DNA of 64,000 bases from DATELY01 sp035276085 (GTDB taxonomy: Bacteria > Pseudomonadota > Gammaproteobacteria > Steroidobacterales > Steroidobacteraceae), in NCBI GenBank assembly GCA_035276085.1, contig DATELY010000126.1:4421-68420 (forward strand). Reading direction: 5' to 3'. Position 1 is the stretch's first letter. Each line of letters opens with the position of its first letter. Position numbers and translations under genes: made by a program. The notes under the pieces are model-generated. The model saw nothing but the letters and a program-made list of their open reading frames with translations, had not been told where the DNA came from and searched no databases. This document shows, in pieces, positions 36,555 through 45,561 of this stretch.

Positions 36555-37732
36555 GGATGTCGATCGTCACGGTGTTCTTGAAGGAAGTGATCGAGAACGT
36601 GCGTGATCGCCGCACGATGTTCACGGCGCTGCTGTTCGGTCCGCTCTTCGGGCCCATCCTGTTCGCGGTGATGACGAGCATCATGCTCGACCGCGCCATC
36701 AGCGATGCCGACAAGCCCGTGCCGCTCGTGGTCGTGGGTGACCGGATCGCGCCGAACCTGGTTGCGTTTCTGCGTGAGAACGGCGCGGAACTGACCCTGG
36801 CCGACATGTCGATCGATCAAGCGCGTGCAAGCGTTTCCCGCGGCCATCACGACTTGATCCTGATCATTCCTGAGAATTTCCCCGGGCGCCTGGCGAGCGG
36901 ACAGGCCGCCGCGGTCGATCTCGTCTGGGACAGCTCGCAGAACCAGGTCGGTGCGCGCGCCCGTCGTGCTGCCACATTGATCGCTGCCTACGGACGTCGA
37001 TTGGCCGCTCAGCGTCTGCTGGTGCGAGGCGTGGATCCAAGCATCGTCATGCCGATCACGGCGCGCGATGTGGATGTTGCGACACCTGCGAGCCGCGCCA
37101 TTCTCGTGCTCGGCATGACGACCTACTTCATCTTGTTCTCGACCCTGATGGGCGGGCTCTATCTCGCGATCGACACCACGGCGGGCGAGCGCGAGCGCGG
37201 TTCGCTGGAGCCCCTGTTCACGTTGCCGGTGTCGCGCGCCAGGCTCGTGCTGGGCAAGGTGCTGGCAACCTGCGCCTTCATGACGATGTCGCTCGTACTG
37301 ACGCTGATCGCCTTCGCCGTGAGCCTGCAGTTCGTACCGCTCGAAGCCTTGGGGATGACGGCGAACTTCAGTCCGAGCGTGGCGCTGACCACGCTCCTCG
37401 TCATGTTGCCCTTCGTGCCGTTCGGCGCGGGCCTGATGACGGTGGTGGGTGCGCTCACGAAGAGTTATCGCGAGGCGCAAACGTGGCTGGGGTTCGTATT
37501 ACTCGTGCCGACGCTGCCGATCGTGTTCGCGACGCTCAATTCGCTGCGCAGCTCGCTGGCGGTGATGCCGGTGCCCAGCTTGAGCCAGCATCTGCTCGCA
37601 ACGAGCCTGTTGCGCGGTGAGACGATCGACGGGTTGCATCTGGCGGTGTCGGCCGGCAGCACCTTGCTCGTGGGCGCCGCCTTGATCTTCGTGGCGGTCC
37701 GTCTGTATGCGCGCGAGGGGGTGTTGGGATAG
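36551..37732 (+). CDS. ABC-2 type exporter permease (NatB-like)
   Basis: The 393-aa protein has one N-terminal membrane segment (MFTALLFGPLFGPILF), a large extracytoplasmic loop of about 140 residues, and five or six further segments from about residue 175. This layout, with TTAGERERGSLEPLFTLP after the first C-terminal segment, is typical of NatB/ABC-2 membrane proteins. With the ATPase just upstream it should form an exporter of sodium, a drug or a lipid; the substrate is not known. The ATG at 36551 overlaps the ATPase stop; a second ATG is two codons later. The stop at 37732 is followed at once by a hairpin repeat. Confidence 0.9.
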   Translation: MRMSIVTVFLKEVIENVRDRRTMFTALLFGPLFGPILFAVMTSIMLDRAISDADKPVPLVVVGDRIAPNLVAFLRENGAELTLADMSIDQARASVSRGHHDLILIIPENFPGRLASGQAAAVDLVWDSSQNQVGARARRAATLIAAYGRRLAAQRLLVRGVDPSIVMPITARDVDVATPASRAILVLGMTTYFILFSTLMGGLYLAIDTTAGERERGSLEPLFTLPVSRARLVLGKVLATCAFMTMSLVLTLIAFAVSLQFVPLEALGMTANFSPSVALTTLLVMLPFVPFGAGLMTVVGALTKSYREAQTWLGFVLLVPTLPIVFATLNSLRSSLAVMPVPSLSQHLLATSLLRGETIDGLHLAVSAGSTLLVGAALIFVAVRLYAREGVLG

Positions 37733-37797
37733 GCAACGGGTTACGGCCAACGGCTGACGGCCAGACAGAAGCTCTGGCCGTTGGCCGTTGGCCACGG
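37733..37797. repeat. hairpin with quasi-repeat arms, CGGCCAA class
   Basis: The left arm has ACGGGTTACGGCCAACGG then CTGACGGCCAGACAGAAG. The right arm has CTCTGGCCGTTGGCCG then TTGGCCACGG. It fills the whole gap between the stops of the convergent ABC permease and small zinc protein genes. Confidence 0.85.
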
Positions 37798-37980
37798 TCA
37801 GCTCAACCGCGTACGCTCGCACCCGCAACGGCTGCAGCGGTCGGTGCTGACGAGCTTGCCTTCCTTCACATCGAAGCGGCGGGCTCCCACGACCTCCCAC
37901 TTATGGAAGCCGGCGTCGCAGAGGGTCTTGCCTTCGGCGCGTTTGCGTTTGAACTTACGGATTTGAATCACATCGCCCAT
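37798..37980 (-). CDS. small zinc-binding-like protein
   Basis: The 60-aa product is very basic (IRKFKRKRAEGKTL) and holds a possible zinc site: Cys in LCDAGFHKW and the cluster CSRCGC near the C-terminus. It starts with ATG at 37980 and ends at the hairpin after the ABC permease. A small cytoplasmic zinc ribbon that touches RNA or DNA would fit, but no function is known. Its position between a repeat and an own upstream gap, and the sensible metal motif, support a real gene. Confidence 0.68.
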   Translation of the reverse strand: MGDVIQIRKFKRKRAEGKTLCDAGFHKWEVVGARRFDVKEGKLVSTDRCSRCGCERTRLS

Positions 37981-38103
37981 GGCCGTGTGCCGGAACTGGA
38001 TGTGGAACGGTGTGTAGTGTGATCTCGTAGGCGCCGGAATGGACCTCGAACCGCCTATTCTCGCCGCCTGGTTCAGCTGACTGCGTAAGCGGCCGATCTC
38101 CCG

Positions 38104-38781
38104 ATGGTGAAGACGCTCAAGTACAAGTCACCCCCACGCCCGGCCCGAAGGCTGCCCGTCGCCAGTCTGCAGCGCTGGCAGGCGGCTTGTGAAGCCGTTG
38201 GCGCCCGTGGGGATGCGGGTGTCTATCGTCAGCTCGTTTCCGCATGGAGCGCGCGCAGCCGTCACTATCACTCGCTCACACACCTCGAAGCCTGTCTGCG
38301 CGAGCTCGAAGAGGCCAGGTCCGCGATCACCGAGCCGGCCATGGTGGAGCTGGCGCTGTGGTTCCACGACGCCATCTATCGCACCTACCGGCGCGACAAC
38401 GAAGAACGCAGTGCCGAGTGGGCGGAGGCAGCGCTGTGCAAGCTCGGTGCGACGCCCGAAACCGGCGCCCGGATCTCGACCTATATCCTCGCCACCAAGC
38501 ATGGCCAGCAGTCCTCGAGCGGCGATGCGGCCTACGTCGTCGACATCGATCTGTCGATCCTCGGTGAAGCCCCCGCGGTCTACGACGGGTTCGAGCAGCA
38601 GGTGCGGCGCGAGTACTGGTGGGTGGGGCGCAAGCGCTTCGCCCGGGCGCGCCTCGCGGTGCTCGATTCATTTCTCGCCCGCTCCAGTATCTACAGCACG
38701 CCCTTGTTCAAGGACCGCTACGAAGACAGCGCCCGCGATAATCTTGCCCGCGCGATCGATACGCTGCAGCAGTTCCTCTAG
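38104..38781 (+). CDS. predicted HD-like metal-dependent phosphohydrolase (COG4339 type)
   Basis: The 225-aa protein carries metal-ligand motifs of the family often mislabelled as an NMDA receptor subunit: RHYHSLTHLEACL near residue 55, LALWFHDAIY near 85 and VVDIDLSILG near 145. These His and Asp residues fit an HD-superfamily hydrolase site. It has no membrane segment or signal peptide. Substrate unknown. The ATG at 38104 is the first start after the promoter gap. The stop at 38781 is followed directly by a hairpin repeat. Confidence 0.82.
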   Translation: MVKTLKYKSPPRPARRLPVASLQRWQAACEAVGARGDAGVYRQLVSAWSARSRHYHSLTHLEACLRELEEARSAITEPAMVELALWFHDAIYRTYRRDNEERSAEWAEAALCKLGATPETGARISTYILATKHGQQSSSGDAAYVVDIDLSILGEAPAVYDGFEQQVRREYWWVGRKRFARARLAVLDSFLARSSIYSTPLFKDRYEDSARDNLARAIDTLQQFL

Positions 38782-38884
38782 TTGGAAAGAAGCGGTTAGC
38801 GGTTGGCGGTTGGTCAGAGGCGCGCTCCGCGCTTTCATCCTCCTAACCGCTAACCGCTAACCGCCAACCGCTAACCGCTTCCTT
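38782..38884. repeat. hairpin with quasi-repeat arms, GGTTAGC class
   Basis: The left arm has AAGCGGTTAGCGGTTGGCGG then TTGGTCAGAGG. The right arm has CCTAACCGCTAACCGC then TAACCGCCAACCGC and TAACCGCTT. About 20 bp of loop (CGCGCTCCGCG) lie between. The same class occurs at 56768. Confidence 0.88.
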
Positions 38885-38955
38885 CTCACTGCACGCAACC
38901 CTGCGGCCCGATGCGGCGTCTAACGCGCCATCCTCAGGGTTTTCTGGAGAGCGCG

Positions 38956-39654
38956 ATGCGGTTCCTGCTCTATTTGCTGGCGCTGGCCTGGGTGCTTCCC
39001 GCGTGGGCCGTGGAGGACATCGACAAGGTCAATGGCTCCATCCGGGTCGAGGCGGGCCAGGCGGTGGGCAAGCTGTCGACCGTCAACGGCAGCATCCAGG
39101 TAGGTGCCGACTGCACCGTCGGCAGCGCGGAAACGGTGAACGGCCAGATCAGCCTGGGGGAGCGCACCCGGGCCGGTGACCTGGAGACCGTGAACGGCGC
39201 GATCCTGCTGGCGACCGGCGCCAGCGCCCATCACATCGAAACCGTGAACGGCGCAATCGACATCGGCACGACGGGCCAGGTGAAGGGTTCGCTCGAAACC
39301 GTCAACGGCCACGTGCTTCTGCGCTCGAATGTCCGTGTGGACGGCGGCATCGAGTCGGCCAATGGGCGCATCACATTGCAACGGAGCGCGACCGCCGGCG
39401 ACCTCTCGATCGCCAACGGCGACATCGATATCGGTCCCGACGCGCGCGTGGGCAGCATCGATGTGGCGAAGCAGAGCTTCAGCTTCTTCAACTGGGGCAA
39501 GCAGAAGCGCCCCCGCATCGTGATCGGGCCGGGTGCCATCGTCCAGGGCGCGCTGACGTTCGGGCGGGAAGTCGATCTGTTCGTGAGCGACCGAGCCAAG
39601 ATAGGCCGGGTGGAAGGAGCGGAAGTACACCGGTTCAGGGGTGAGCAGCCTTAG
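38956..39654 (+). CDS. secreted VNG-repeat protein, polymer-forming type
   Basis: From the ATG at 38956 (GGAGAGCG upstream) the product is 232 aa with a signal peptide ending AWA. The mature part repeats a motif of about 18-20 residues centred on VNG: KVNGSIRV, TVNGSIQV, TVNGQISL, TVNGAILL, TVNGAIDI, TVNGHVLL, SANGRITL, IANGDIDI. This period fits a parallel beta helix like bactofilin-related or DUF4097-like proteins. It should be periplasmic or cell-surface. Function unknown; a true bactofilin is coded at 45032. Confidence 0.85.
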   Translation: MRFLLYLLALAWVLPAWAVEDIDKVNGSIRVEAGQAVGKLSTVNGSIQVGADCTVGSAETVNGQISLGERTRAGDLETVNGAILLATGASAHHIETVNGAIDIGTTGQVKGSLETVNGHVLLRSNVRVDGGIESANGRITLQRSATAGDLSIANGDIDIGPDARVGSIDVAKQSFSFFNWGKQKRPRIVIGPGAIVQGALTFGREVDLFVSDRAKIGRVEGAEVHRFRGEQP

Positions 39655-39656
39655 GC

Positions 39657-39741
39657 AGCGGCTGGCGGTCGGCTGGTCGGCTGGTCGGCTGGCCAGAAGC
39701 TTGGCAGGACCTGCTGGCCAGCAAGCCAGCTCGCCAGCTAA
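39657..39741. repeat. hairpin with quasi-repeat arms, GCTGGYC class
   Basis: The left arm has GCGGCTGGCGGTCGGCTGG then TCGGCTGGTCGGCTGG and CCAGAAGC. The right arm has CTGCTGGCCAGCAAGCCAGC then TCGCCAGC. It lies between the stops of the convergent VNG-repeat and RND pump genes. Confidence 0.88.
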
Positions 39742-39779
39742 CCGAGTCCTCTGCCGGTGAAGCGGCTGCTGCCCATCCC

Positions 39780-42700
39780 CTATGTCTTTGCGTCCGCGGT
39801 GGTGCCGAGCTTGCTCGCTTCCGGTGTCGCGCGTCGGCGCATCCACCTGTCGCGCAGGCGGCCTTGCAATTGATCCACGACACTGAAAATCGTCGGCACG
39901 ACGAAGAGGCTCAACCCGGTCGACGCGAGCAGACCACCGATCACGGCCACGCCCATGGGTGCCCGGAAACTGGGATCGCCTGACCAACCCATCACGATCG
40001 GCAGCATGCCGGCGACCATCGCGATCGTAGTCATCACGATGGGCCGCGCGCGTTTGGAGCAGGCATCGATCAGCGCGTCGGTGCGCGACAGGCCCTGCTC
40101 GTCCATGGCCTTGATCGCATACTCGACCAGCAGGATCGAGTTCTTCGTGACCACGCCCATCAACATGAGCATGCCGATCAGCGAGGGCACGGACAGCGAA
40201 TGGCCGAACAGCAGCAGGAACACGATGGCACCGCCGAGCGACGGCGGCAGTGCGGAGAGAATGGTCACGGGCTGCAGGAAGCGTTTGAACAGCAGCACGA
40301 GCACCGCATAGATGCACAGGGTGCCCACGATCATTGCCACGAAGAAACCTCTGAACAGGTCGGCCATGAACTGCGCTTCGCCGGCCGCGATGCGGTGTAT
40401 GCCCGAGGGCAACTCCTGCAGCGAAGGCAGGCGATCCGCCTGCGCCAGTACGTTGCCCAAGTCCCGTCCGTTGAGATCCACATCGAGCGTGATATTGCGG
40501 CTGCGATTGAAGCGTGTGATTCGAGCCGGGCCGGAACCCAAGGAAACGTCGGCAACATTCGCGAGCGGGACCGGCCCCTGCTTGCCAGGCACCGAGAGCA
40601 GGCGAATGCGCTCGATGTCCATGCGAGCGTCGTCCTTCAGGCGCACGCGAATCGGCACCTGTCGGGTTGCCAGATTCAATTTGGCCAGACCGGTTGCGAT
40701 ATCGCCGCTGGTGGCGATGCGCGTCACCGTACCGATGGTATCCGTCGTCACTCCCAACTCGGCGGCGCGCTCCGGCGCAGGACGCACGACGATCTCAGGC
40801 TTCATCAAGCTTGCCGAGCTCGTGATGCTGCCGAGACCCGGAATCGAACGCAGGTCGCGTTCGACTCGTTCGGCCGCCGCATCGAGTTGCTGCGGATCAT
40901 CACCTGCCAGCGTGATCTGCAGCTTGTTGCCGCGTCCTTCGAACGACGTGCGAATGCCGGGGACGCCGTGCAGGATCTTCGCCGCCGTACGCTGGAATTC
41001 CTGTTGCGTAGTGTCACGCTCGCTGCGTGGCTTGAGCTGAACGGTCAGGAGCGCATTGCGCACTTCGGCCGCGTTCATGGCGCCGAAGCCCACGTTGGAT
41101 GTCGCTGCACCGACGACGGTGAATATGCTGTGCACGGCAGGCAGCCGCTGCAACTGCGTGCGCACCTCTTCACTGGCGCGATACGTCTCCTGCAGCGATG
41201 AGCCAGGCGGCAGCTCGACGGTGGCGATCACGAGACCTTCATCGCCCGCCGGCGAGAAGCCTTTCGGCAGCAGCGGCACGAGTCCGATCGAGCCGACCAT
41301 GAGCACTGTCGCTGCGAGCAGCGTCTTACGCCGATGAGCGACACACCAACGAACACTGCGCAGATACCAGCGCTTGAAGGGGCCGTCGTCTTCGGTCTCT
41401 GCGTGTGGATGCAGCAGGTACGCGGCCATCATCGGCGTGAGCATCCGCGCGACGAGTAGCGAGAACAGCACGGCGACCGTCGACGTAAATGCGAATGGGC
41501 GGAAGAATTCACCGGGTACTCCGCCCATGAACGCCACCGGCACGAATACCGCGCACAGCGTGAATGTCGTTGCGATCACGGCCAGACCGATTTCCAGCGC
41601 AGCATCGGTGGCCGCCACCAGCGGTTTTTTCCCTGAGCGCAGATGACGCACGATGTTCTCGACTTCCACGATGGCGTCGTCCACCAGCATGCCGACCACG
41701 AGCGACAGAGCGAGCAAGGTCAGGAGGTTCAGCGAATAACCCAGCAGGTGCATGGCCCAGAACGTCGGGATGATTGCGAGCGGTAATGCCGTTGCCGACA
41801 CCAGCGTGGCACGCCAGTCCCGCAGGAACACCCACACGACGAGGATGGCGAGAATCGCGCCCTCCACGAGCATCTCCATCGACGCGTGATACGACTCCAG
41901 GATGTGATGCACGGTCGAGCTCACTTCCGTGAATTGCACATTGGGATGCTCTCGCTGCAGCTTGGCGACCGCTGCACGCGAAGCATCGGCGACGCCGAGC
42001 GCGCCCGCGCCCCACGCACGAACCACCTCGAAGCCGATGACCTCCTGTCCGTCGAGCAAGGCGAGCTGCCGGCGTTCTGAGGCTGCATCACGGATGTCGG
42101 CAATCGTATCGAGACGCACGCTGCGCCCGTCCGACAGCAGAATGGGCAAGCTGCGCAGATCCTGAGCGGACGCGATCGTCCCCGTCGTGCGGACGCTCTG
42201 CTCCAGGCCGCCGATGCGAGCCTCGCCGCCGGGAAACTCTGCCTGAATGCGCTTGAGCTGACGTGAGACATCGGCTGCGGTCGCACCGAGTGCCGCCATG
42301 CGATCCGGATCCAGATCGACGCGCACTTCGCGATTCGCGCCGCCGACACGACGCACCGCGCCGACGCCGCGCACGGCGCTCAGTTCGCGCATCACCGTGA
42401 GATCGACGAACCACGACAGCTCCGTGTCGCTCATGTTCTTGGACGCCACGCTGAACGTCACGACCGGGCGGCCTGCGATGTTGACGCGCGATACGATGGG
42501 CTCGTTCGCATCCTGCGGCAGATCGGACCGAATGCGCGTCATCGCATCGCGCACATCATCGAGTGCTTCGTTGATGTCGCGCTCGAAGCGCAGCTCGATG
42601 AACGTCGAGGACACGCCTTCGTTTACGGTCGAACGGAGCTGCTGAATGCCCGCAATGGTGGAGACGGCATCCTCGACCTTGCGCGTGACTTCCGATTCGA

Positions 42701-42875
42701 GCTGCGACGGCGGCACGCCGGGATACGTGACGGTGACAGTCACCATCGGGAACTCGATGTCCGGTTGATCTTGCACGGGCAGCCGCGGGAAGCTCATCAA
42801 TCCCGCCACCATCAATCCAAAGAACAGGACGATGACGGGAACCGGATTGCGAATCGACCAGGTGACGAAGTTCAT
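39780..42875 (-). CDS. RND family efflux pump permease (AcrB-like)
   Basis: The 1031-aa protein has the RND layout: membrane segment at residues 9-30, a large periplasmic loop, segments near 335-540, a second loop and C-terminal segments. Family blocks are visible: SFPRLPVQDQPDIEFP, LDVGMLVDDAIVEVEN written here as VVGMLVDDAIVEVEN (transmembrane Asp-Asp of the proton relay) and GVVTKNSILLVEYA. It should export drugs or other toxic compounds with proton energy. The ATG at 42875 overlaps the stop of the membrane fusion gene (ATGA). No outer membrane channel gene is adjacent. Control by the divergent MarR protein is likely. Confidence 0.95.
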   Translation of the reverse strand: MNFVTWSIRNPVPVIVLFFGLMVAGLMSFPRLPVQDQPDIEFPMVTVTVTYPGVPPSQLESEVTRKVEDAVSTIAGIQQLRSTVNEGVSSTFIELRFERDINEALDDVRDAMTRIRSDLPQDANEPIVSRVNIAGRPVVTFSVASKNMSDTELSWFVDLTVMRELSAVRGVGAVRRVGGANREVRVDLDPDRMAALGATAADVSRQLKRIQAEFPGGEARIGGLEQSVRTTGTIASAQDLRSLPILLSDGRSVRLDTIADIRDAASERRQLALLDGQEVIGFEVVRAWGAGALGVADASRAAVAKLQREHPNVQFTEVSSTVHHILESYHASMEMLVEGAILAILVVWVFLRDWRATLVSATALPLAIIPTFWAMHLLGYSLNLLTLLALSLVVGMLVDDAIVEVENIVRHLRSGKKPLVAATDAALEIGLAVIATTFTLCAVFVPVAFMGGVPGEFFRPFAFTSTVAVLFSLLVARMLTPMMAAYLLHPHAETEDDGPFKRWYLRSVRWCVAHRRKTLLAATVLMVGSIGLVPLLPKGFSPAGDEGLVIATVELPPGSSLQETYRASEEVRTQLQRLPAVHSIFTVVGAATSNVGFGAMNAAEVRNALLTVQLKPRSERDTTQQEFQRTAAKILHGVPGIRTSFEGRGNKLQITLAGDDPQQLDAAAERVERDLRSIPGLGSITSSASLMKPEIVVRPAPERAAELGVTTDTIGTVTRIATSGDIATGLAKLNLATRQVPIRVRLKDDARMDIERIRLLSVPGKQGPVPLANVADVSLGSGPARITRFNRSRNITLDVDLNGRDLGNVLAQADRLPSLQELPSGIHRIAAGEAQFMADLFRGFFVAMIVGTLCIYAVLVLLFKRFLQPVTILSALPPSLGGAIVFLLLFGHSLSVPSLIGMLMLMGVVTKNSILLVEYAIKAMDEQGLSRTDALIDACSKRARPIVMTTIAMVAGMLPIVMGWSGDPSFRAPMGVAVIGGLLASTGLSLFVVPTIFSVVDQLQGRLRDRWMRRRATPEASKLGTTADAKT

Positions 42876-43999
42876 GACTTCGAAGCCGTGCTCGTCAGCG
42901 CGACGTCGACGCGGTCGCCATCTTTCAGGAAGCCGGCACCGCGCTCGATGATGCGGTCCTGCGGGGTCAGGCCGTTCACGATCTCGATCGTGTTGCCGTG
43001 GATCACGCCCGTCTCCACGCGACGACGCTGCACCACATTGTCTGCACGCAGCACGAACACGTAGCTGTAGCCATCCTGCATCACGACGCTCGCGAGCGGT
43101 GCGAGCTGTGAGGCGTTCTTCCCCGTGAGGATCGCGCCGCGTACAAACATGCCCGGCCGCACAGTGCTGGCGGCCGCGATGTCGACATAGACGAGGCCCG
43201 TGCGATTCGTGTCTTGAATCGTCGGTGCGACGGTGCGCACGCGGCCTTCGAACTGCGCGCCATCCGCTGTGCTCAAGCGCACGAGCTGACCGCGCTGGAT
43301 CTCTTTCAGGCGCGCTTCGGGAACCTCGGCGCGCCATTCGACGCGCCCCTGGCGCAAGATGCGCAACATCTCGCCACCTGCCTGCGAGATCTGACCGAGG
43401 CTGACGGTGCGGGCGGTAACGATGCCGTCATCGGGCGCGAGCACGCGCGTGTAGCGCAAACGCAGCTCAGCGCCTTCGAGATCGGCTTTCGCGACTTCGA
43501 CGCGTGCGGCGGCTGCCAGCTTTTCGCTTTGGAGCCGATCGAGATCGGATGCGGAGAGCGCGCCGGAAATCGACAGCGAGCGCGCTCGATCGTACGCCGA
43601 AGTGGCGTTCGTCAGCGTGGCCTGTGCCTGCTGCACGTTCGCGCGCTTCGAAGCGAGTTCGGCCGCGAGCAAGTCATCTTGCAAACGCACCAGCTCCTGG
43701 CCGCGCTTGACGCGATCGCCGACATCGACGTTCAGCGCTGTGACACGATATCCAGCCAGCTCGGCGCCGACGTGAATCTCTTGCCAGGGGAATACGGTGC
43801 CGGTTGCGGCAATGCTCCGAGTGAGCTCCGCGGGCTCCAAGGTGGTCGTTGTCACCGTCAGCGCAGCCGGAGGTGTGCTGGGGCGTTTCTCCGCAGAGGA
43901 AGGGCGGAAGAAAAGGGCGAGGATCACGAGCAGCGCGATGAAGCCCATCAAGCTCACGCGCAGCTTGCGGTTCTGCAACAGTCCGAGAGAGACGTTCAT
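42872..43999 (-). CDS. RND efflux membrane fusion protein
   Basis: The 375-aa protein has an N-terminal membrane anchor (LMGFIALLVILALFF) and the usual adaptor order: a beta-barrel/lipoyl half-motif (ATGTVFPWQEIHVGAELAGY), a coiled-coil hairpin (about residues 105-165, DDLLAAELASKRANVQQAQ), a second lipoyl half-motif (LRYTRVLAPDDGIVTARTVS) and a C-terminal barrel. It links the inner membrane pump to an outer membrane channel. The start is ATG at 43999, 41 bp from the MarR palindrome. Confidence 0.94.
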   Translation of the reverse strand: MNVSLGLLQNRKLRVSLMGFIALLVILALFFRPSSAEKRPSTPPAALTVTTTTLEPAELTRSIAATGTVFPWQEIHVGAELAGYRVTALNVDVGDRVKRGQELVRLQDDLLAAELASKRANVQQAQATLTNATSAYDRARSLSISGALSASDLDRLQSEKLAAAARVEVAKADLEGAELRLRYTRVLAPDDGIVTARTVSLGQISQAGGEMLRILRQGRVEWRAEVPEARLKEIQRGQLVRLSTADGAQFEGRVRTVAPTIQDTNRTGLVYVDIAAASTVRPGMFVRGAILTGKNASQLAPLASVVMQDGYSYVFVLRADNVVQRRRVETGVIHGNTIEIVNGLTPQDRIIERGAGFLKDGDRVDVALTSTASKS

Positions 44000-44039
44000 G
44001 TGCGTCGGCGGAAGTGCGCGCGTCCCGCGCAGGTTGTGG

Positions 44040-44075
44040 TATCAGCTTCCTGATAATATTATCAGGAAGCTGATA
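44040..44075. promoter_or_regulatory. 36-bp perfect palindrome, likely MarR operator
   Basis: The sequence is a perfect 36-bp palindrome. It contains two copies of TATCAG-N4-CTGATA: TATCAGCTTCCTGATA at 44040-44055 and TATCAGGAAGCTGATA at 44060-44075, separated by ATAT. Each copy is of the size a MarR dimer binds. It lies between the divergent membrane fusion gene and marR-like gene, so both would be controlled. Confidence 0.88.
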
Positions 44076-44107
44076 AGCCCATCAAACCAGCTGCTTTCGC
44101 GGAACAA

Positions 44108-44665
44108 ATGCGAACCCGGTCACGACGCAGTGCCGCTCCCGTCAACGTTGCTCAGGCTGCCATCCCGGCGCTGGCCCGGCCCGAAACCGAGGTCGCGTAC
44201 CTGATCAAGCAATTGCAGCACAGCTCGCGTCAAGCCTTCGATGAGGCATTGCGGCGCGAGCGGCTCGGCCTGTCGTTGGCACACCTCGTCACGTTGTACG
44301 TACTGGAAACCGATCCGGGAGCCGCCGGCGCAGAGCTCGCGCGCCAAGCGTCGGTAACGGCTCAGACGATGCATGCGATCTTGCGGCGTCTGGAACGAGA
44401 CAAGTTGATCGAGCGTCGGCCTCATCCGACCAGCGCGCGCTCGGACAGCTGGTTCGTCACGCGTGCCGGCCAGTTACGGTTGAGACGCGCAAAGGGAGTC
44501 GGTGAGCGGGTATGCAGGCGCTTACTGCTGCCGCTCAGCGATGCCGAAGTGCAGCAGTTTCAAAGTTTCCTGCTTCGCTGCATCGCGAGCATGGACATGA
44601 CGATCGATGCAGTGAGCGAACCTGCGGAAGCGCAGCGCCGACGCGCGCGCTCGCGCAAGGCCTAG
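44108..44665 (+). CDS. MarR family transcriptional regulator
   Basis: The 185-aa protein has a winged helix-turn-helix of MarR type: LARQASVTAQTMHAILRRLE as helix-turn-helix (about 78-97) and the wing RRPHPTSARSDSWFVT with the conserved Arg-Ser-Asp. An extra basic tail (RRRARSRKA) follows. It is divergent from the RND operon over a perfect palindrome, so it is almost surely a repressor of that pump and of itself, relieved by a small ligand. The ATG at 44108 gives a longer N-terminus than usual; the next Met codon (in TMHAILRR) lies inside the domain. Confidence 0.92.
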   Translation: MRTRSRRSAAPVNVAQAAIPALARPETEVAYLIKQLQHSSRQAFDEALRRERLGLSLAHLVTLYVLETDPGAAGAELARQASVTAQTMHAILRRLERDKLIERRPHPTSARSDSWFVTRAGQLRLRRAKGVGERVCRRLLLPLSDAEVQQFQSFLLRCIASMDMTIDAVSEPAEAQRRRARSRKA

Positions 44666-44666
44666 C

Positions 44667-45035
44667 TCAGCGTCGCGTGGGCGCCGTGCCGCCGGGAGGA
44701 GCGTAGACGTCGACCGAAAGCGTGAAGCTGCGCGCTTCGTTCGCGCTGAGCGCGCCGACGCCGACAACCTTCCGTGCCAGTTCTTCGCCGCGTTCGTTAC
44801 GGATCGAGACGACGACGGAATATTCCCAGGACTCGCCGACGTTCGGATGCTTGAACGTCCCCTCGACACGCAACGGCGTATGCGTCGCTTGCGCGCGTCG
44901 CTCGGCGACCGCCTTGGGATCGAAACGCAGGTGATGATTGCACGCAGGGCAGATGCTGGCGCTTTCTAGGATGAGCGCCTTGCAGTGCGGACACGGCCGG
45001 GTCTTACCCGGCGTGCCCATGCGTGTTGCACTCAT
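44667..45035 (-). CDS. zinc-ribbon protein, unknown
   Basis: The 122-aa product starts with a zinc ribbon: CPHC near residue 15 and CPAC near 29. The rest looks like a small beta sandwich (EYSVVVSIRNERGEELARKV). There is no signal peptide or membrane segment. The ATG at 45035 overlaps the bactofilin stop (ATGA), so it is translated together with the bactofilin and may serve in its assembly. Function otherwise unknown. Confidence 0.85.
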   Translation of the reverse strand: MSATRMGTPGKTRPCPHCKALILESASICPACNHHLRFDPKAVAERRAQATHTPLRVEGTFKHPNVGESWEYSVVVSIRNERGEELARKVVGVGALSANEARSFTLSVDVYAPPGGTAPTRR

Positions 45036-45526
45036 GCCGCGGAGGTAGCGCGGGCCGCTTTCTCATCCCAACCGAACTCGGCGCGTCCACGCATGCGTGA
45101 ACCGGCCGCGACGGTGAGTGAGCCCGCCTTCAGATCGCCATTCAACACGCCCGTCTGCAACAGCTCGACCCGCGAAGCCGCGTCGATGTTGCCCTCGAGC
45201 TCGCCGCCGATGACGACGGTCTGGGCACGCACGCCGCCGATGACCTTGGCGCCGGAATCGATCGTGAGATTGCCCTGCACGTGAACATCGCCCTTGAAGT
45301 GACCGGAGATGCGCACGTGGCCGGCGCCTTCGATCTTGCCTTCGATCGTGAGGCCGGACGCGATCACGGACTCTTTAGCGGAATCCACGGCCGCTGGACG
45401 TGCAGCAGCGCGGGCTGTATCGAATGAGGCCGCCGGGGCGACTGCCGGACGTTCAACCTCGCGAATCGGAGGAGGAGCAACCTTCTCTTCCGGGGTTTCC
45501 TTGGATTTGTCGTTCCACAACGCCAT
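45032..45526 (-). CDS. bactofilin (polymer-forming cytoskeletal protein)
   Basis: The 164-aa product has an unstructured N-terminus (about 1-55) and a beta-helix core from SGLTIEGKIEGAGHVRISGH to about residue 150, with repeats such as GDVHVQGNLTIDSGAKVIGG and GELEGNIDAASRVELLQT. These bactofilins self-assemble into filaments without nucleotide and act in cell shape or polar positioning. The ATG at 45526 follows GGAGGTCGAG, a perfect ribosome site; an upstream in-frame extension was rejected. A good sigma-70 promoter lies about 40-65 bp upstream. It forms an operon with the zinc-ribbon gene. Confidence 0.92.
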   Translation of the reverse strand: MALWNDKSKETPEEKVAPPPIREVERPAVAPAASFDTARAAARPAAVDSAKESVIASGLTIEGKIEGAGHVRISGHFKGDVHVQGNLTIDSGAKVIGGVRAQTVVIGGELEGNIDAASRVELLQTGVLNGDLKAGSLTVAAGSRMRGRAEFGWDEKAARATSAA

Positions 45527-45561
45527 GATCTCGACCTCCGCTGAAGTGTGAATCGGAGGCG

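Noticed and set aside
42876..43337. Extension of the RND permease frame into the membrane fusion gene
   Set aside because: The ATGA overlap at 42872-42875 and the standard RND N-terminus (MNFVTWSIRNPVPV) fix the start.
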